Assembly: GCA_934590135.1 (NCBI GenBank)
Contig: CAKTOT010000028.1
Coordinates: 1 to 22,192, forward strand
DNA length: 22,192 nt
Direction: 5' to 3'
From: an uncultured Muribaculaceae bacterium
Lineage (GTDB): Bacteria > Bacteroidota > Bacteroidia > Bacteroidales > Muribaculaceae
The position numbers and the translations under genes were made by a program. The notes beneath the pieces are model-generated. The model had not been told where the DNA came from. It saw nothing but the letters and a program-made list of their open reading frames with translations, and did no database searches. How positions within the stretch are numbered: position 1 is the first letter of the stretch; each line of letters begins with the position of its first letter. Below are positions 1 through 7,799 of this stretch, piece after piece.

Positions 1-198
1 TGACTATATCGTGAGCCTGAAATAGCATATATCTAAATTAGTTGTGATAGTGCAGTCTACTATATATATAACCGATACGTCCGACAATCGAGCCTTTCGG
101 CGCACCGGACGTCCGTGACACACCGCCCGCGCTGTACGCCTCCACCGCCTTTGATTATGGAACAAGCCGAAACATCAGCCGTCGGAGGCACGCGTCTT
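1..198. other. Left-edge stretch with no supported gene
   Basis: I see no convincing coding frame here. It contains a TA run at 61-70 and an imperfect stem-loop: ACGTCCG at 77-83 pairs with CGGACGT at 106-112, and GCC/GGC at 92-94 and 99-101 pair inside it. There is no T-run directly beside the stem, so I do not call it a terminator. It could be the tail of a transcript entering from outside the window, or simply intergenic sequence. Confidence 0.4.
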
Positions 199-241
199 AA
201 AAAAATCAAGCCCTGCAGGAGAGTATCTCTTGCAGGGCTTG
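199..241 (-). terminator. Intrinsic terminator of the tRNA-Ser transcript
   Basis: Read on the minus strand, an 11-bp perfect stem (207-217 pairing with 231-241, core AAGCCCTGCA/TGCAGGGCTT) is followed by a run of seven T (A-run at 199-205 on the plus strand). It starts only 7 bases past the tRNA 3' end, so it should end the tRNA transcript. The strong stem plus U-tract makes this a confident call. Confidence 0.88.
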
Positions 242-247
242 AGTGGG

Positions 248-337
248 TGGCGGAGAGGACGAGATTCGAACTCGTGGTAGGATTACTCCTACGTCAGTTT
301 AGCAAACTGGTGGTTTCAGCCACTCACCCACCTCTCC
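248..337 (-). tRNA. tRNA-Ser, anticodon GCU
   Basis: A 90-nt class II tRNA on the minus strand. The acceptor stem is GGAGAGG (337-331) pairing with CCTCTCC, followed by discriminator G and an encoded CCA at 250-248. The T-arm carries the usual GTTCGAATC core. The anticodon loop reads TTGCTAA, giving anticodon GCT (reads AGC/AGU serine codons). The long variable arm with its own stem (GTAGGA...TCCTAC) is typical of serine tRNAs. It stands alone between its own promoter and terminator. Confidence 0.95.
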
Positions 338-418
338 GTGGTGGAAGGGTCTTGTCTTGCATGGCCTGCATGCGCTTGGCCGTTATGTCTTAAGGACGGC
401 CGCCCTCCTTTGCGACTG

Positions 419-450
419 CAAAGTTAGCAATTATTTTTTGTCTCCGCAAA
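419..450 (-). promoter_or_regulatory. Bacteroidetes-type promoter for tRNA-Ser
   Basis: On the minus strand a TAACTTTG box (426-419) matches the TAnnTTTG -7 consensus of Bacteroidetes. A TTTG (450-447) lies 20 bases upstream, as expected for the -33 element. Predicted transcription would start near 413, about 75 bases before the mature tRNA 5' end. This is the best-formed promoter in the window. Confidence 0.75.
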
Positions 451-542
451 ATATTTTCGCCCTTAAATTAAAAAAAAGTGTATGTGAGAAGTATCAATAT
501 CTCTCGTTCTGCAATTTTTCAGAGCAGCGACTCGGGCTATTT

Positions 543-1814
543 TCAAGGACGTGTCTGGCCGTGACCGTCGATATACCAGCGGTAAGTGGTGATTTCGCGC
601 AAGCCCATAGGGCCGCGAGGCCCCAACTTTTGGGTGGATATACCTATCTCGGCACCGAGCCCGAATTGTGCCCCGTCAGTGAAGGATGTGGGCGCATTGA
701 CATATACGCACGCGGCATCAACGTTGCGGCGGAACATCTCGGCGGCGGCGGCGTTTTCCGTAACTATGGCCTCGGAGTGTCCGCTACCATGAGCTGCGAT
801 ATGGGCAAGTGCCCTATCTATGCTGTCTACGGTGCGCAATCCCATCTTGTAGTCCATCCATTCGGTATCCCATATCGGAGCGTTGTCGTCATCATCGGCG
901 TGAGCAAGCAGCGAAGCCGGGTAGCCGCCGTCAAGCAACGCCTTGTAGGCCGTGGTGTCGGCGTATATCGTTACGGACCTGTCGGCCAGGGGCATACATA
1001 TTCGAGCAATATCAGCCAGCCGCGATGCATGCACTATGGTGGTGTCTAGTGCATTGCAGACACTGACGCGACGGGTCTTGGCGTTAGTGACGATAGCAGC
1101 GGCCACATCCGTATCGGCAGCGGCGTCTATGTAGGTATGCACTACTCCGGCGCCGGTTTCGATGACGGGCACCGTGGCATTCTGTCGCACGGTATCGATA
1201 AGTCGACGTCCGCCGCGCGGGATGCACAGGTCTACGAGGCCGCGAGCTTCGAGAAGTCGGCGCGTAGCCTCATGCGTCGGCTCTGGCATAGCCACTACGC
1301 CGGTATCTATACCATGACGGCGCAGCACGCCATGGATGACTGACACGGCTGCAATATTGGTATTTACGGCATCTTTGCCGCCTTTGAGTATACATGCGTT
1401 GCCGCTCTTGAAGCACAGCCCGAAGACATCGAAGGTGACATTGGGACGCGCCTCGTAGATGACGGCAATGACTCCGAAGGGCACGCTGACGCGACGAATA
1501 TACAGGCCGTTGGGAAGGGTATTGGCATCCGTGACTATACCCAGCGGCGAGGGCAGCGAGGATACGTGGCGCATATCGGCGGCTATGCCCTGCAAGCGTG
1601 TTTCGTCCAGGCGTAGTCGGTCGTACAGAGGGGAGGCGGAGTCCATAGCCGCAAGGTCGCGATTGTTGGCTTCAAGGATGTCATCAGCGTGAGATTCTAT
1701 GGCGTCAGCCACATCGTTGAGCACCTGTGTGCGAAGGCTTTCGTCCATGGCGGTCAAAGCCGGTGCGGCGGCATGTGCCCTTTGCAGTAGGGTATCTATG
1801 TCTGTGTATTGCAT
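543..1814 (-). CDS. proA: Glutamate-5-semialdehyde dehydrogenase (gamma-glutamyl phosphate reductase)
   Basis: 423 aa, about the usual ProA length. It reduces gamma-glutamyl phosphate with NADPH to glutamate semialdehyde, the second step of proline synthesis in the cytoplasm. Visible family marks are the EARPNVTFDV stretch (121-130), the SGNACILKGGK segment (137-147), the catalytic cysteine Cys253 within RRVSVCNALDT, and the C-terminal LGPRGPMGLRE block (397-407). It is the last gene of the proC-proB-proA set, starting 6 bases after the proB stop, so it is surely co-transcribed. No strong terminator is seen after it; only a weak GAGA/TCTC hairpin followed by a T-run (around 470-510). Confidence 0.96.
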   Translation of the reverse strand: MQYTDIDTLLQRAHAAAPALTAMDESLRTQVLNDVADAIESHADDILEANNRDLAAMDSASPLYDRLRLDETRLQGIAADMRHVSSLPSPLGIVTDANTLPNGLYIRRVSVPFGVIAVIYEARPNVTFDVFGLCFKSGNACILKGGKDAVNTNIAAVSVIHGVLRRHGIDTGVVAMPEPTHEATRRLLEARGLVDLCIPRGGRRLIDTVRQNATVPVIETGAGVVHTYIDAAADTDVAAAIVTNAKTRRVSVCNALDTTIVHASRLADIARICMPLADRSVTIYADTTAYKALLDGGYPASLLAHADDDDNAPIWDTEWMDYKMGLRTVDSIDRALAHIAAHGSGHSEAIVTENAAAAEMFRRNVDAACVYVNAPTSFTDGAQFGLGAEIGISTQKLGPRGPMGLREITTYRWYIDGHGQTRP

Positions 1815-1820
1815 TGTACG

Positions 1821-2915
1821 TTATTCGATAAATAGGTAGTCGTAATGTATGAGCGGGCGCTCGCCGTGGTGTCCGAGGGCGGCGCGGGCGGTGTCGGCAT
1901 CGCAGGCGGCACGACCTACGGCAATGCGGCGTCCGTCGGGATTGATAACCGCGACGATATCGCCCTCATCGAATGATCCGTCTATGGCCGTGGCTCCTAC
2001 GGGCAGCAGGCTGACGGCGCGGTCACTGAGTAGCATTTCGGCGGCCTTGGTATTGACGTGTATAGCGCCTTTAGCAAAGGAAGTACTACGTGCCAACCAT
2101 CGACGCACGGGGCTGATGTCCGTGTCGGCGGCCACAAAATGCGTACAGGGGGTATCCGGCGCATCCATGTCGTCCAAGACTACGGCGCGCAGGATATCGG
2201 GGCGGATACCGTTGGCAATGACTACATCAACACCTTCGGCGGCAAGGCGGCGAGCAACGCCGTATTTGGTGCCCATACCTCCGCGGCCGAAGCCACTCTT
2301 GCGCGTGACAATAACGCCGGAGAGGTCATCGCCGGGCAGCACGCGCTTTATCAGTTTTGAAGACGGATCGGACGGGTCGCCGGTGAATATTCCATCAACA
2401 TTGGATAGTATAATGAGCTGCGATGCATCGGTCATAGAAGCTACCAAGCCGGCCAACTCATCGTTATCGGTAAACATCAATTCGGTGAGCGAGGTGGTGT
2501 CATTCTCGTTGAGTATGGGCAGGACGCCGCTTTCGAGCAAGGCGTCTATACAGGAACGTTGATTGAGATAGGCCCGGCGGTTGGAGAAGTTGTCTTTCTG
2601 TGTCAGCACCTGGCCCACGGTGATGCCGTATTCGGCAAACATAGCGCTGTAGATATTCAGCAACTTGATTTGTCCCACAGCGCTGAACACCTGACGGCAA
2701 CCCACGGCATCGAGGCCACTTCCGGGTGATACCATTGAACGTCCGCAGGCCACGGCACCGCTGGACACCAAGACAACCTGATTGCCGTGCGCACGTATTT
2801 CGGCCACCTGTCCGACTATTTGCGCCATATGCGCAATATCGGGGCGGCCATTGGCGCGTGTAAGCACATTGCTACCTATCTTGACGACTATGCGGCGCAT
2901 ATTATTGTTACGCAT
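1821..2915 (-). CDS. proB: Glutamate 5-kinase with PUA domain
   Basis: 364 aa. It phosphorylates glutamate with ATP to form gamma-glutamyl phosphate, the committed and usually proline-inhibited step of the pathway. The amino acid kinase domain shows KIGSN (12-16), SSGAVA (51-56), NENDT (136-140), FTDNDELAG (148-156) and the GRGGMGTK loop (210-217). The C-terminal ~80 residues (about 280-355) look like the PUA domain found in long-form ProB. A second in-frame ATG six codons in (position 2900, MRRIVVKIGSN) could be the true start. It begins 9 bases after the proC stop and hands on to proA, whose labile phosphate substrate it makes. Confidence 0.96.
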   Translation of the reverse strand: MRNNNMRRIVVKIGSNVLTRANGRPDIAHMAQIVGQVAEIRAHGNQVVLVSSGAVACGRSMVSPGSGLDAVGCRQVFSAVGQIKLLNIYSAMFAEYGITVGQVLTQKDNFSNRRAYLNQRSCIDALLESGVLPILNENDTTSLTELMFTDNDELAGLVASMTDASQLIILSNVDGIFTGDPSDPSSKLIKRVLPGDDLSGVIVTRKSGFGRGGMGTKYGVARRLAAEGVDVVIANGIRPDILRAVVLDDMDAPDTPCTHFVAADTDISPVRRWLARSTSFAKGAIHVNTKAAEMLLSDRAVSLLPVGATAIDGSFDEGDIVAVINPDGRRIAVGRAACDADTARAALGHHGERPLIHYDYLFIE

Positions 2916-2924
2916 AACAATCGA

Positions 2925-3707
2925 TTATTTGGATATAGAGGCCAGTAGCCCCGAGATTACGGCATTCGTAAATCCGGCGGCCTCCATGGCATTGAGTCCA
3001 CGTATGGTGACTCCGCCGGGGGTGGTCACCTTGTCTATTTCGGCTTCGGCATGTGCTCCGGGCTGCTCGGTCAGCAACGCGGCGGCTCCCTCGACTGTAG
3101 CGGCTACGATTTCCTGGGCTTCACCGGCGCGTATGCCCATCTGGACACCGCCTTCGACGGCAGCGCGGATGTAGCGTAATGCATAGGCTATGCCGCAAGA
3201 GGCCAGGGCCATAGCCGCCGGCAAGTGCGCCTCGTCTATGGCTTTGATTGTCCCGAGCTTTTCGAACATCTCTATGATTTGACCGGGGACTTCCTTGTCT
3301 TTGGGCAGAGGCACGGCGAAGGTCATCGACCGACGAACATTCATGGCCGTATTGGGCATCACCAAGGCTCCGGCGGAATATTTGCCGTCTATCCACTCGT
3401 TGATTTCAGCGCACGTGACGGAGGCGGCTATGACCGCGAGCAATTTATGCGACATATCGGCAACAGTGGCTATCTGACGCAGCACATCGGGTAGTATCCA
3501 TGGTTTGACAGCTACTACAACCATATCGGCCCCGTTTATTGCGGCTCTATTATCTGAAAATGTGGCGCATCCGGCCTCGGCAAAGGGACGCAACTTGACG
3601 TCCGAGGGATTGGATATACGCAGGCTGTCGGGCGTGACGCCGGCGGCGAGAAGCCCGCGAGCCACTGCTCCTCCCATGGCACCTGCTCCTATAATTGCTG
3701 TTTTCAT
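2925..3707 (-). CDS. proC: Pyrroline-5-carboxylate reductase
   Basis: 260 aa from the ATG at 3707. An upstream in-frame ATG at 3734 would add nine residues ahead of the Rossmann fold, so I prefer 3707, which puts the first beta strand right at the N-terminus as in other ProC proteins. It performs the last step of proline synthesis, NAD(P)H reduction of pyrroline-5-carboxylate. Seen: the dinucleotide motif GAGAMG (residues 6-11), the AVKPW segment, and the conserved C-terminal TTPGGVTIRGLNAMEAAGF block that forms the dimer/active-site region. It is the first of three adjacent proline genes and lies a few tens of bases after hflX. Confidence 0.95.
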   Translation of the reverse strand: MKTAIIGAGAMGGAVARGLLAAGVTPDSLRISNPSDVKLRPFAEAGCATFSDNRAAINGADMVVVAVKPWILPDVLRQIATVADMSHKLLAVIAASVTCAEINEWIDGKYSAGALVMPNTAMNVRRSMTFAVPLPKDKEVPGQIIEMFEKLGTIKAIDEAHLPAAMALASCGIAYALRYIRAAVEGGVQMGIRAGEAQEIVAATVEGAAALLTEQPGAHAEAEIDKVTTPGGVTIRGLNAMEAAGFTNAVISGLLASISK

Positions 3708-3750
3708 TTTAGTGTATGAAATATGTTGTATCACTGCGGCTTATGCGACA

Positions 3751-4995
3751 TCATTCGTCTACTGACGTCTGATTGTCCGCTAAGTCATCGTATTTCTGAT
3801 AAAGAAAGTCATTGTAGGGGAAACGACGCCGATGCACCTCAGCGGCCTTGTCGTAGATGCGGGCTTTCAGCTCGGGTATATTGAGGTTTTTCTTGGCCGA
3901 AATAAAGACGCAATCATCACCCATGCGAGCCATCCAAGATGTACGCAGTTGGTCCAGCGACATATTGCGCGTAGTGCGTTCGGTGAGGTCATCTTCGTCC
4001 TTGGGCTGATAGGTGAAGGCATCTATCTTATTGAACACCAGTATTACCGGCGTATCGGCATCTTTGCCTATGACTTCGCGCAAGGTCTGTTCCACGACCT
4101 GTATTTGTTCCTCGAAATTAGGGTGCGAAATGTCCACAACGTGCACCAGGACATCGGCTTCGCGCACCTCGTCAAGTGTCGATTTGAAGGATTCGACAAG
4201 GTGTGTAGGCAGTTTGCGTATAAATCCGACGGTATCTGTGAGCAATATCGGCAGATTGTCGATGGCTATTTTTCGCACAGTGGTGTCGAGTGTTGCAAAC
4301 AGCTTATTTTCGGCAAACACATCGCTTTTGCTCAATAGGTTCATAATCGTGGACTTACCCACATTGGTGTAGCCTACCAGCGCAACGCGCGTCAGCTTGC
4401 CTCGGTTCTTGCGCTGTAATGCCTTTTGTCGATCTATGGAGGCTAGTTCCTGCTTGAGGCGAGCGATTTTGTCCAAGATGATGCGGCGGTCGGTTTCGAT
4501 CTGTGTCTCACCGGGGCCGCGCATTCCGATACCGCCGCGCTGTCGCTCGAGGTGCGTCCACAGGCGCGTCAGACGCGGAAGCATATACTGATATTGGGCC
4601 AATTCGACTTGCGTCTTGGCGTGTGCCGTTTGGGCGCGACGCGCAAAGATGTCCAATATCAACGATGTGCGGTCCAAAATTTTAACTTGCAACTCGCGTT
4701 CGATATTGGACACCTGTTTGGTGGACAAGTCGTCATCAAAGACCACAAGCCCGATATCGTTGGCCTCGACAAACTGCTTGATTTCCTCCAATTTGCCTTT
4801 GCCGACAAATGTGCGCGGATTGGGATACTCGCATTTCTGTATAAAGGTCTTGACGGTTACGGCCCCGGCCGTATCGGCCAGGAAGGCCAGTTCGTCAAGG
4901 TATTCGCGGGCCTTTTCCTCGGGCTGCTCGCGCGTGGCGAGTGCTACGAGTACGGCGCGTTCGTTGGCTTCTTGAGATATGACGAATTCTTTCAT
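3751..4995 (-). CDS. hflX: Ribosome-associated GTPase HflX
   Basis: 414 aa. HflX binds the 50S subunit and splits stalled or heat-damaged ribosomes; it acts in the cytoplasm. The HflX N-terminal domain is followed by the linker signature GGIGMRGPGETQIE (154-167), then the GTPase domain with G1 GYTNVGKS (208-215), G3 DTVGF (254-258), G4 NKID (322-325) and G5-like SAKKN (366-370). The C-terminus ends in an acidic tail. It sits 35 bases after the M16 peptidase and just ahead of proC on the same strand, so it is probably part of one long transcript. The proline genes following it have no obvious functional link. Confidence 0.95.
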   Translation of the reverse strand: MKEFVISQEANERAVLVALATREQPEEKAREYLDELAFLADTAGAVTVKTFIQKCEYPNPRTFVGKGKLEEIKQFVEANDIGLVVFDDDLSTKQVSNIERELQVKILDRTSLILDIFARRAQTAHAKTQVELAQYQYMLPRLTRLWTHLERQRGGIGMRGPGETQIETDRRIILDKIARLKQELASIDRQKALQRKNRGKLTRVALVGYTNVGKSTIMNLLSKSDVFAENKLFATLDTTVRKIAIDNLPILLTDTVGFIRKLPTHLVESFKSTLDEVREADVLVHVVDISHPNFEEQIQVVEQTLREVIGKDADTPVILVFNKIDAFTYQPKDEDDLTERTTRNMSLDQLRTSWMARMGDDCVFISAKKNLNIPELKARIYDKAAEVHRRRFPYNDFLYQKYDDLADNQTSVDE

Positions 4996-5030
4996 TGATT
5001 GATGTTTAGATGAGGGAGGGGGATTGTTTT

Positions 5031-6365
5031 CTACGGCTTGGGCGGTCCCACTATGAGCGTGCCGTGCAGACTGTTGCTGAACAATTGCTGCGCAACGCGG
5101 CGCATATCGGCGGTGGTCAATGCGCAGTAGCGGCGCAATTGTGCATCCGGAGTCTCGCGGTGATATACTGCCAACGCGAGAGCGGCGGCACGGCCTACGT
5201 AGTCAAGGCTGTCAAGTCGGAAGGCGGCACGTTGACGATTTTGAAGTCTTTCTAATTCGGCCTCGCTTACGCCATCCGAGCCGTACAGCAGATTGCATTC
5301 GCTCAGAAGTATCTCGGCGGCACGACGGCAAGTGTCATCATCGGCATATCCGTCGGCGGACAGGCGTCCCGAGACGACCAACAGCCCGGGGCCTTCGCTC
5401 CCGGTAATACTGGCATCCACGCCGCTGAATGTTCCGTCGCCGTCTATGATAAGACGACGATAGAGGCGTGAGGCGGCTCCGGCGGCCAAGGCATCGGTGA
5501 TGGCGTCCGCAGCTGTGTAATCGGTGGTGCCGTACGGATCTGTAAGCCATGCCATAGTAATGGCAGTGGCCGGCACGGAGGCATCGTCGCACCGCACCCA
5601 AGGTGCGGACGTCAATGCCGGCACCGCCATAGGCGGCGTGGCCACGGCTTCGCGCCGCGGAATGTCGCCGAACCATTTATCTGCCAAGGCAAAAGCCTCA
5701 TCGCGACCTATATTCCCGGTGACGGCGACTACGGCATTGCTCGGCGTGTAATGCCGCTCGAACCATCGATGGGTATCCTCTGAGGTGATGGCGGCGATAT
5801 GTGCCGGTTCTTTACCGATTACGGGCCACGAATAGGTGTGTGTCGGCGGATACATCATCTTGGCCAACGCATGGCCGGTGACTCCGTAAGGACGGTTGAG
5901 GCATTGCTGCTTGAACTCCTCGGTGACGACACTGCGCTGCACGCGAAGGCTTTCGCTATCAAAAGCCGGCGAGAGCATACGATCGCTTTCGAGGTAGAAC
6001 AGCGTCTCGACGTTGTGCGCCGGCGCCATAGCGTAAAAATTAGTAAAGTCATTGGAGGTCCAGGCATTGGAGCGCCCGCCGGCAGCAGTGAGCGTGCCGT
6101 CATAATCGGGGATATGCACTGACGGGCCGAACATCAGATGCTCAAACAAGTGCGCAATGCCGGTCTTCTCCGGTTCTTCATCCCGTCCGCCGACGCCATA
6201 AAGCACATCGAGGCACACCATAGCGGTGGCCTCGTCACGGCTGTGTACTACGCGCAACCCGTTGGCAAGGGTATGCACCGCCGCGTCTTCGCTTATTGCG
6301 AAGTCCGCGGCGGTGTCATCTCGCGTGTCAGGCGCGCCGATGTTTCGGTCGCGACCCGGCGTCAT
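5031..6365 (-). CDS. M16 (pitrilysin-family) zinc metallopeptidase
   Basis: 444 aa. The inverted zinc-binding motif HLFEH (His72, Glu75, His76) is present, with the third ligand probably Glu149 in VVTEE, 73 residues later, matching the family spacing. An M16 N-terminal domain (about 30-185) is followed by the M16 C-terminal domain (about 190-370). Having only one such pair, it probably dimerises like other short M16 enzymes. No signal peptide or membrane segment is visible, so it is likely cytoplasmic, although the gene before it encodes an exported lipoprotein. The first ~28 residues ahead of the domain are polar and not typical. Its ATG overlaps the cyclophilin stop by 4 bases (ATGA, 6362-6365), pointing to translational coupling. 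The substrate is unknown. Confidence 0.92.
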   Translation of the reverse strand: MTPGRDRNIGAPDTRDDTAADFAISEDAAVHTLANGLRVVHSRDEATAMVCLDVLYGVGGRDEEPEKTGIAHLFEHLMFGPSVHIPDYDGTLTAAGGRSNAWTSNDFTNFYAMAPAHNVETLFYLESDRMLSPAFDSESLRVQRSVVTEEFKQQCLNRPYGVTGHALAKMMYPPTHTYSWPVIGKEPAHIAAITSEDTHRWFERHYTPSNAVVAVTGNIGRDEAFALADKWFGDIPRREAVATPPMAVPALTSAPWVRCDDASVPATAITMAWLTDPYGTTDYTAADAITDALAAGAASRLYRRLIIDGDGTFSGVDASITGSEGPGLLVVSGRLSADGYADDDTCRRAAEILLSECNLLYGSDGVSEAELERLQNRQRAAFRLDSLDYVGRAAALALAVYHRETPDAQLRRYCALTTADMRRVAQQLFSNSLHGTLIVGPPKP

Positions 6366-7234
6366 TTCTTATCGATGATGGACATCGATATTATACGGAT
6401 GTCCTTGACTGGGCGGTCGGCGCCGTCGGTCTGCGCCTTCTCGATTTTCTCGACTACGTCCATACCGCTAACGACCTCACCGAAGACGGTGTAGTTGCGG
6501 TCCAGGAAGGGTGTGCCGCCGACTTTAGAGTATACGTCTATGATTTCTTTGGACAGACCGGCGGTGCTGTCATTGGCGAATTTGGCATTGACTTGCTTGA
6601 TAAGCTCGTCTTGCAGTGTCATCAGTCCTTGCTGATCGCCGGCCTGTTGCATGGCGCGTATCTGCTGCATACGAGCCTGCGCCAGACGATTGAACTCTTC
6701 TTGCATAGCGCCTTGACGTGCCATAGCTGTAAGTTCGGCTTCCGAGACTTTCTTGCCGGTCACGATATAGAATTGCGAGCCGGAGGAACGCTTCTCTGGA
6801 TTGACCTGGTCGCCCTGACGAGCGGCTGCCAATGCGCCACGCTTATGGAAGTGTTTGGGATATACGATTTCGGCTTCGATGGTGTATTCGGGGCCGCCGG
6901 AACCAAGGTGCTGTCCGGCCTTGGCGTCACGGCTGTCGGGGTCACCGGCCTGTACCATAAACTCGTTGATGACGCGATGGAAGAGCGTATTGTTGTAATA
7001 GCCTTCGCGCACCAGTTTCAGGAAGTTGGCTTGGTGTTTGGGCGTATCGCCATAGACGCGGACGGTGATATCGCCCTCTGTGGTCTTGATAAGTACGGTT
7101 GTGTCGGGATTTGTCATTGTGGTCTGTGCTTTGACGGAGTCAGTGGCCTCGGCATTCGCACCGTCGGCACTCTTGCCGGCACATGCTGTCAGTGCCGTTG
7201 CTATGGCTATGACGCCTAATATTTGCTTGATCAT
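6362..7234 (-). CDS. Cyclophilin-type peptidyl-prolyl isomerase, lipoprotein
   Basis: 290 aa. The N-terminus is a lipoprotein signal with lipobox LTAC (15-18, lipidated Cys18), so it should act in the periplasm on exported proteins. The cyclophilin fold starts near residue 45 and shows the active-site pieces FHRV (85-88), FMVQAGDP (92-99) and SGSQFYI (151-157), and it closes with YTVFGEVVSGMDVVEKI (248-264). Residues about 162-238 interrupt the fold with a Gln/Met/Ala/Glu-rich, probably coiled-coil insertion. The insertion separates the SGSQFYI strand from the closing FGEVV strand. The stop overlaps the start of the M16 gene. The family is certain; the role of the insertion is unknown. Confidence 0.94.
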   Translation of the reverse strand: MIKQILGVIAIATALTACAGKSADGANAEATDSVKAQTTMTNPDTTVLIKTTEGDITVRVYGDTPKHQANFLKLVREGYYNNTLFHRVINEFMVQAGDPDSRDAKAGQHLGSGGPEYTIEAEIVYPKHFHKRGALAAARQGDQVNPEKRSSGSQFYIVTGKKVSEAELTAMARQGAMQEEFNRLAQARMQQIRAMQQAGDQQGLMTLQDELIKQVNAKFANDSTAGLSKEIIDVYSKVGGTPFLDRNYTVFGEVVSGMDVVEKIEKAQTDGADRPVKDIRIISMSIIDKK

Positions 7235-7275
7235 TGATGTATAATTAGATGTGTTGTCTTAGTGTGTTCGGAGCC

Positions 7276-7653
7276 TTACATGGGACTGTCGGGGAACAGT
7301 CGCTTGTATATGCGGCGGAAGTTGTTATCCGTGGCTATAAGTCGGGACGCCTTATCGGCATAGTCCTCCCCGTAGATGCTCGTCAGCAAGTCCCCGAGAT
7401 AACGATGCTCGCGGTCGCGGTCTATGGTCAGCGCCACAAGGCGATGTACCGCTTCGGCGTAGTGCTCGGCATCTATGGCGTGCAAAAATCGCGCCGCACT
7501 GGCCAGATATTGACCGGTGAGGTCCACTCGCTGCATATTGTCGATGATGGTCGGAATGTCGTCGTCGCAGCGCCCGATGTTATTGGCCAGATACTCGTAA
7601 TTGGCAAGGCCGTCATGATCCGAGGCCAGAGCCTTTATGTCGTCTTCGTTCAT
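7276..7653 (-). CDS. Small acidic helical protein of unknown function
   Basis: 125 aa; I do not recognise the family. The sequence is acidic and looks all-helical, with no signal peptide, no membrane segment and no cysteine pair. A central region (DLTGQYLASAARFLHAIDAEHYAEAVHRL) has helix-repeat character, and the C-terminus is basic (NNFRRIYKRLFP). It has a promoter-like box 23 bases upstream and lies 41 bases before the cyclophilin gene, so it may be the first gene of the long array down to proA. The codon use resembles its neighbours, which supports it as a real gene. Function cannot be assigned from sequence alone. Confidence 0.7.
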   Translation of the reverse strand: MNEDDIKALASDHDGLANYEYLANNIGRCDDDIPTIIDNMQRVDLTGQYLASAARFLHAIDAEHYAEAVHRLVALTIDRDREHRYLGDLLTSIYGEDYADKASRLIATDNNFRRIYKRLFPDSPM

Positions 7654-7675
7654 ATCAGTGCGGATGTTGTTACCG

Positions 7676-7683
7676 CAAAGTTA
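7676..7683 (-). promoter_or_regulatory. Promoter -7 box (TAACTTTG) for the array 7653 to 543
   Basis: TAACTTTG on the minus strand matches the Bacteroidetes -7 consensus. Transcription would start near 7670, about 17 bases before the ATG at 7653. The -33 element is poor: I see no TTTG at the expected distance. It could drive the small helical protein and, by read-through, the cyclophilin, M16, hflX and pro genes. Confidence 0.5.
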
Positions 7684-7799
7684 ATCATAATTTTCCTAAT
7701 CCGCATCGTGCCAACGCACAATCCGCATTATATCTGCATACGAAGACGTGAGCCGCTCCAGGCTGCAAGTACGACAATCACATGGCAAAATCCTGTATA

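Noticed and set aside
61..70. TATATATATA as a promoter -10 box
   Set aside because: Does not match the Bacteroidetes -7 consensus used elsewhere in the window, and no gene follows on the plus strand.
117..127. ACACACCGCCCG-like string resembling the 16S rRNA 3' region
   Set aside because: Only about a dozen matching bases in isolation; flanking sequence shows no rRNA structure.
248..337. tRNA-Ser as an integration site for a mobile element
   Set aside because: No integrase, direct repeat of the tRNA 3' end or foreign cargo is visible in the window.
357..1049. Long open frame on the plus strand overlapping proA
   Set aside because: It mirrors proA's codons, has no recognisable domain and no promoter; proA's family motifs decide the strand.
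6296..7219. 307-codon open frame on the plus strand opposite the cyclophilin gene
   Set aside because: Antisense shadow of a clear cyclophilin with lipobox and active-site motifs; low-complexity translation without a known family.
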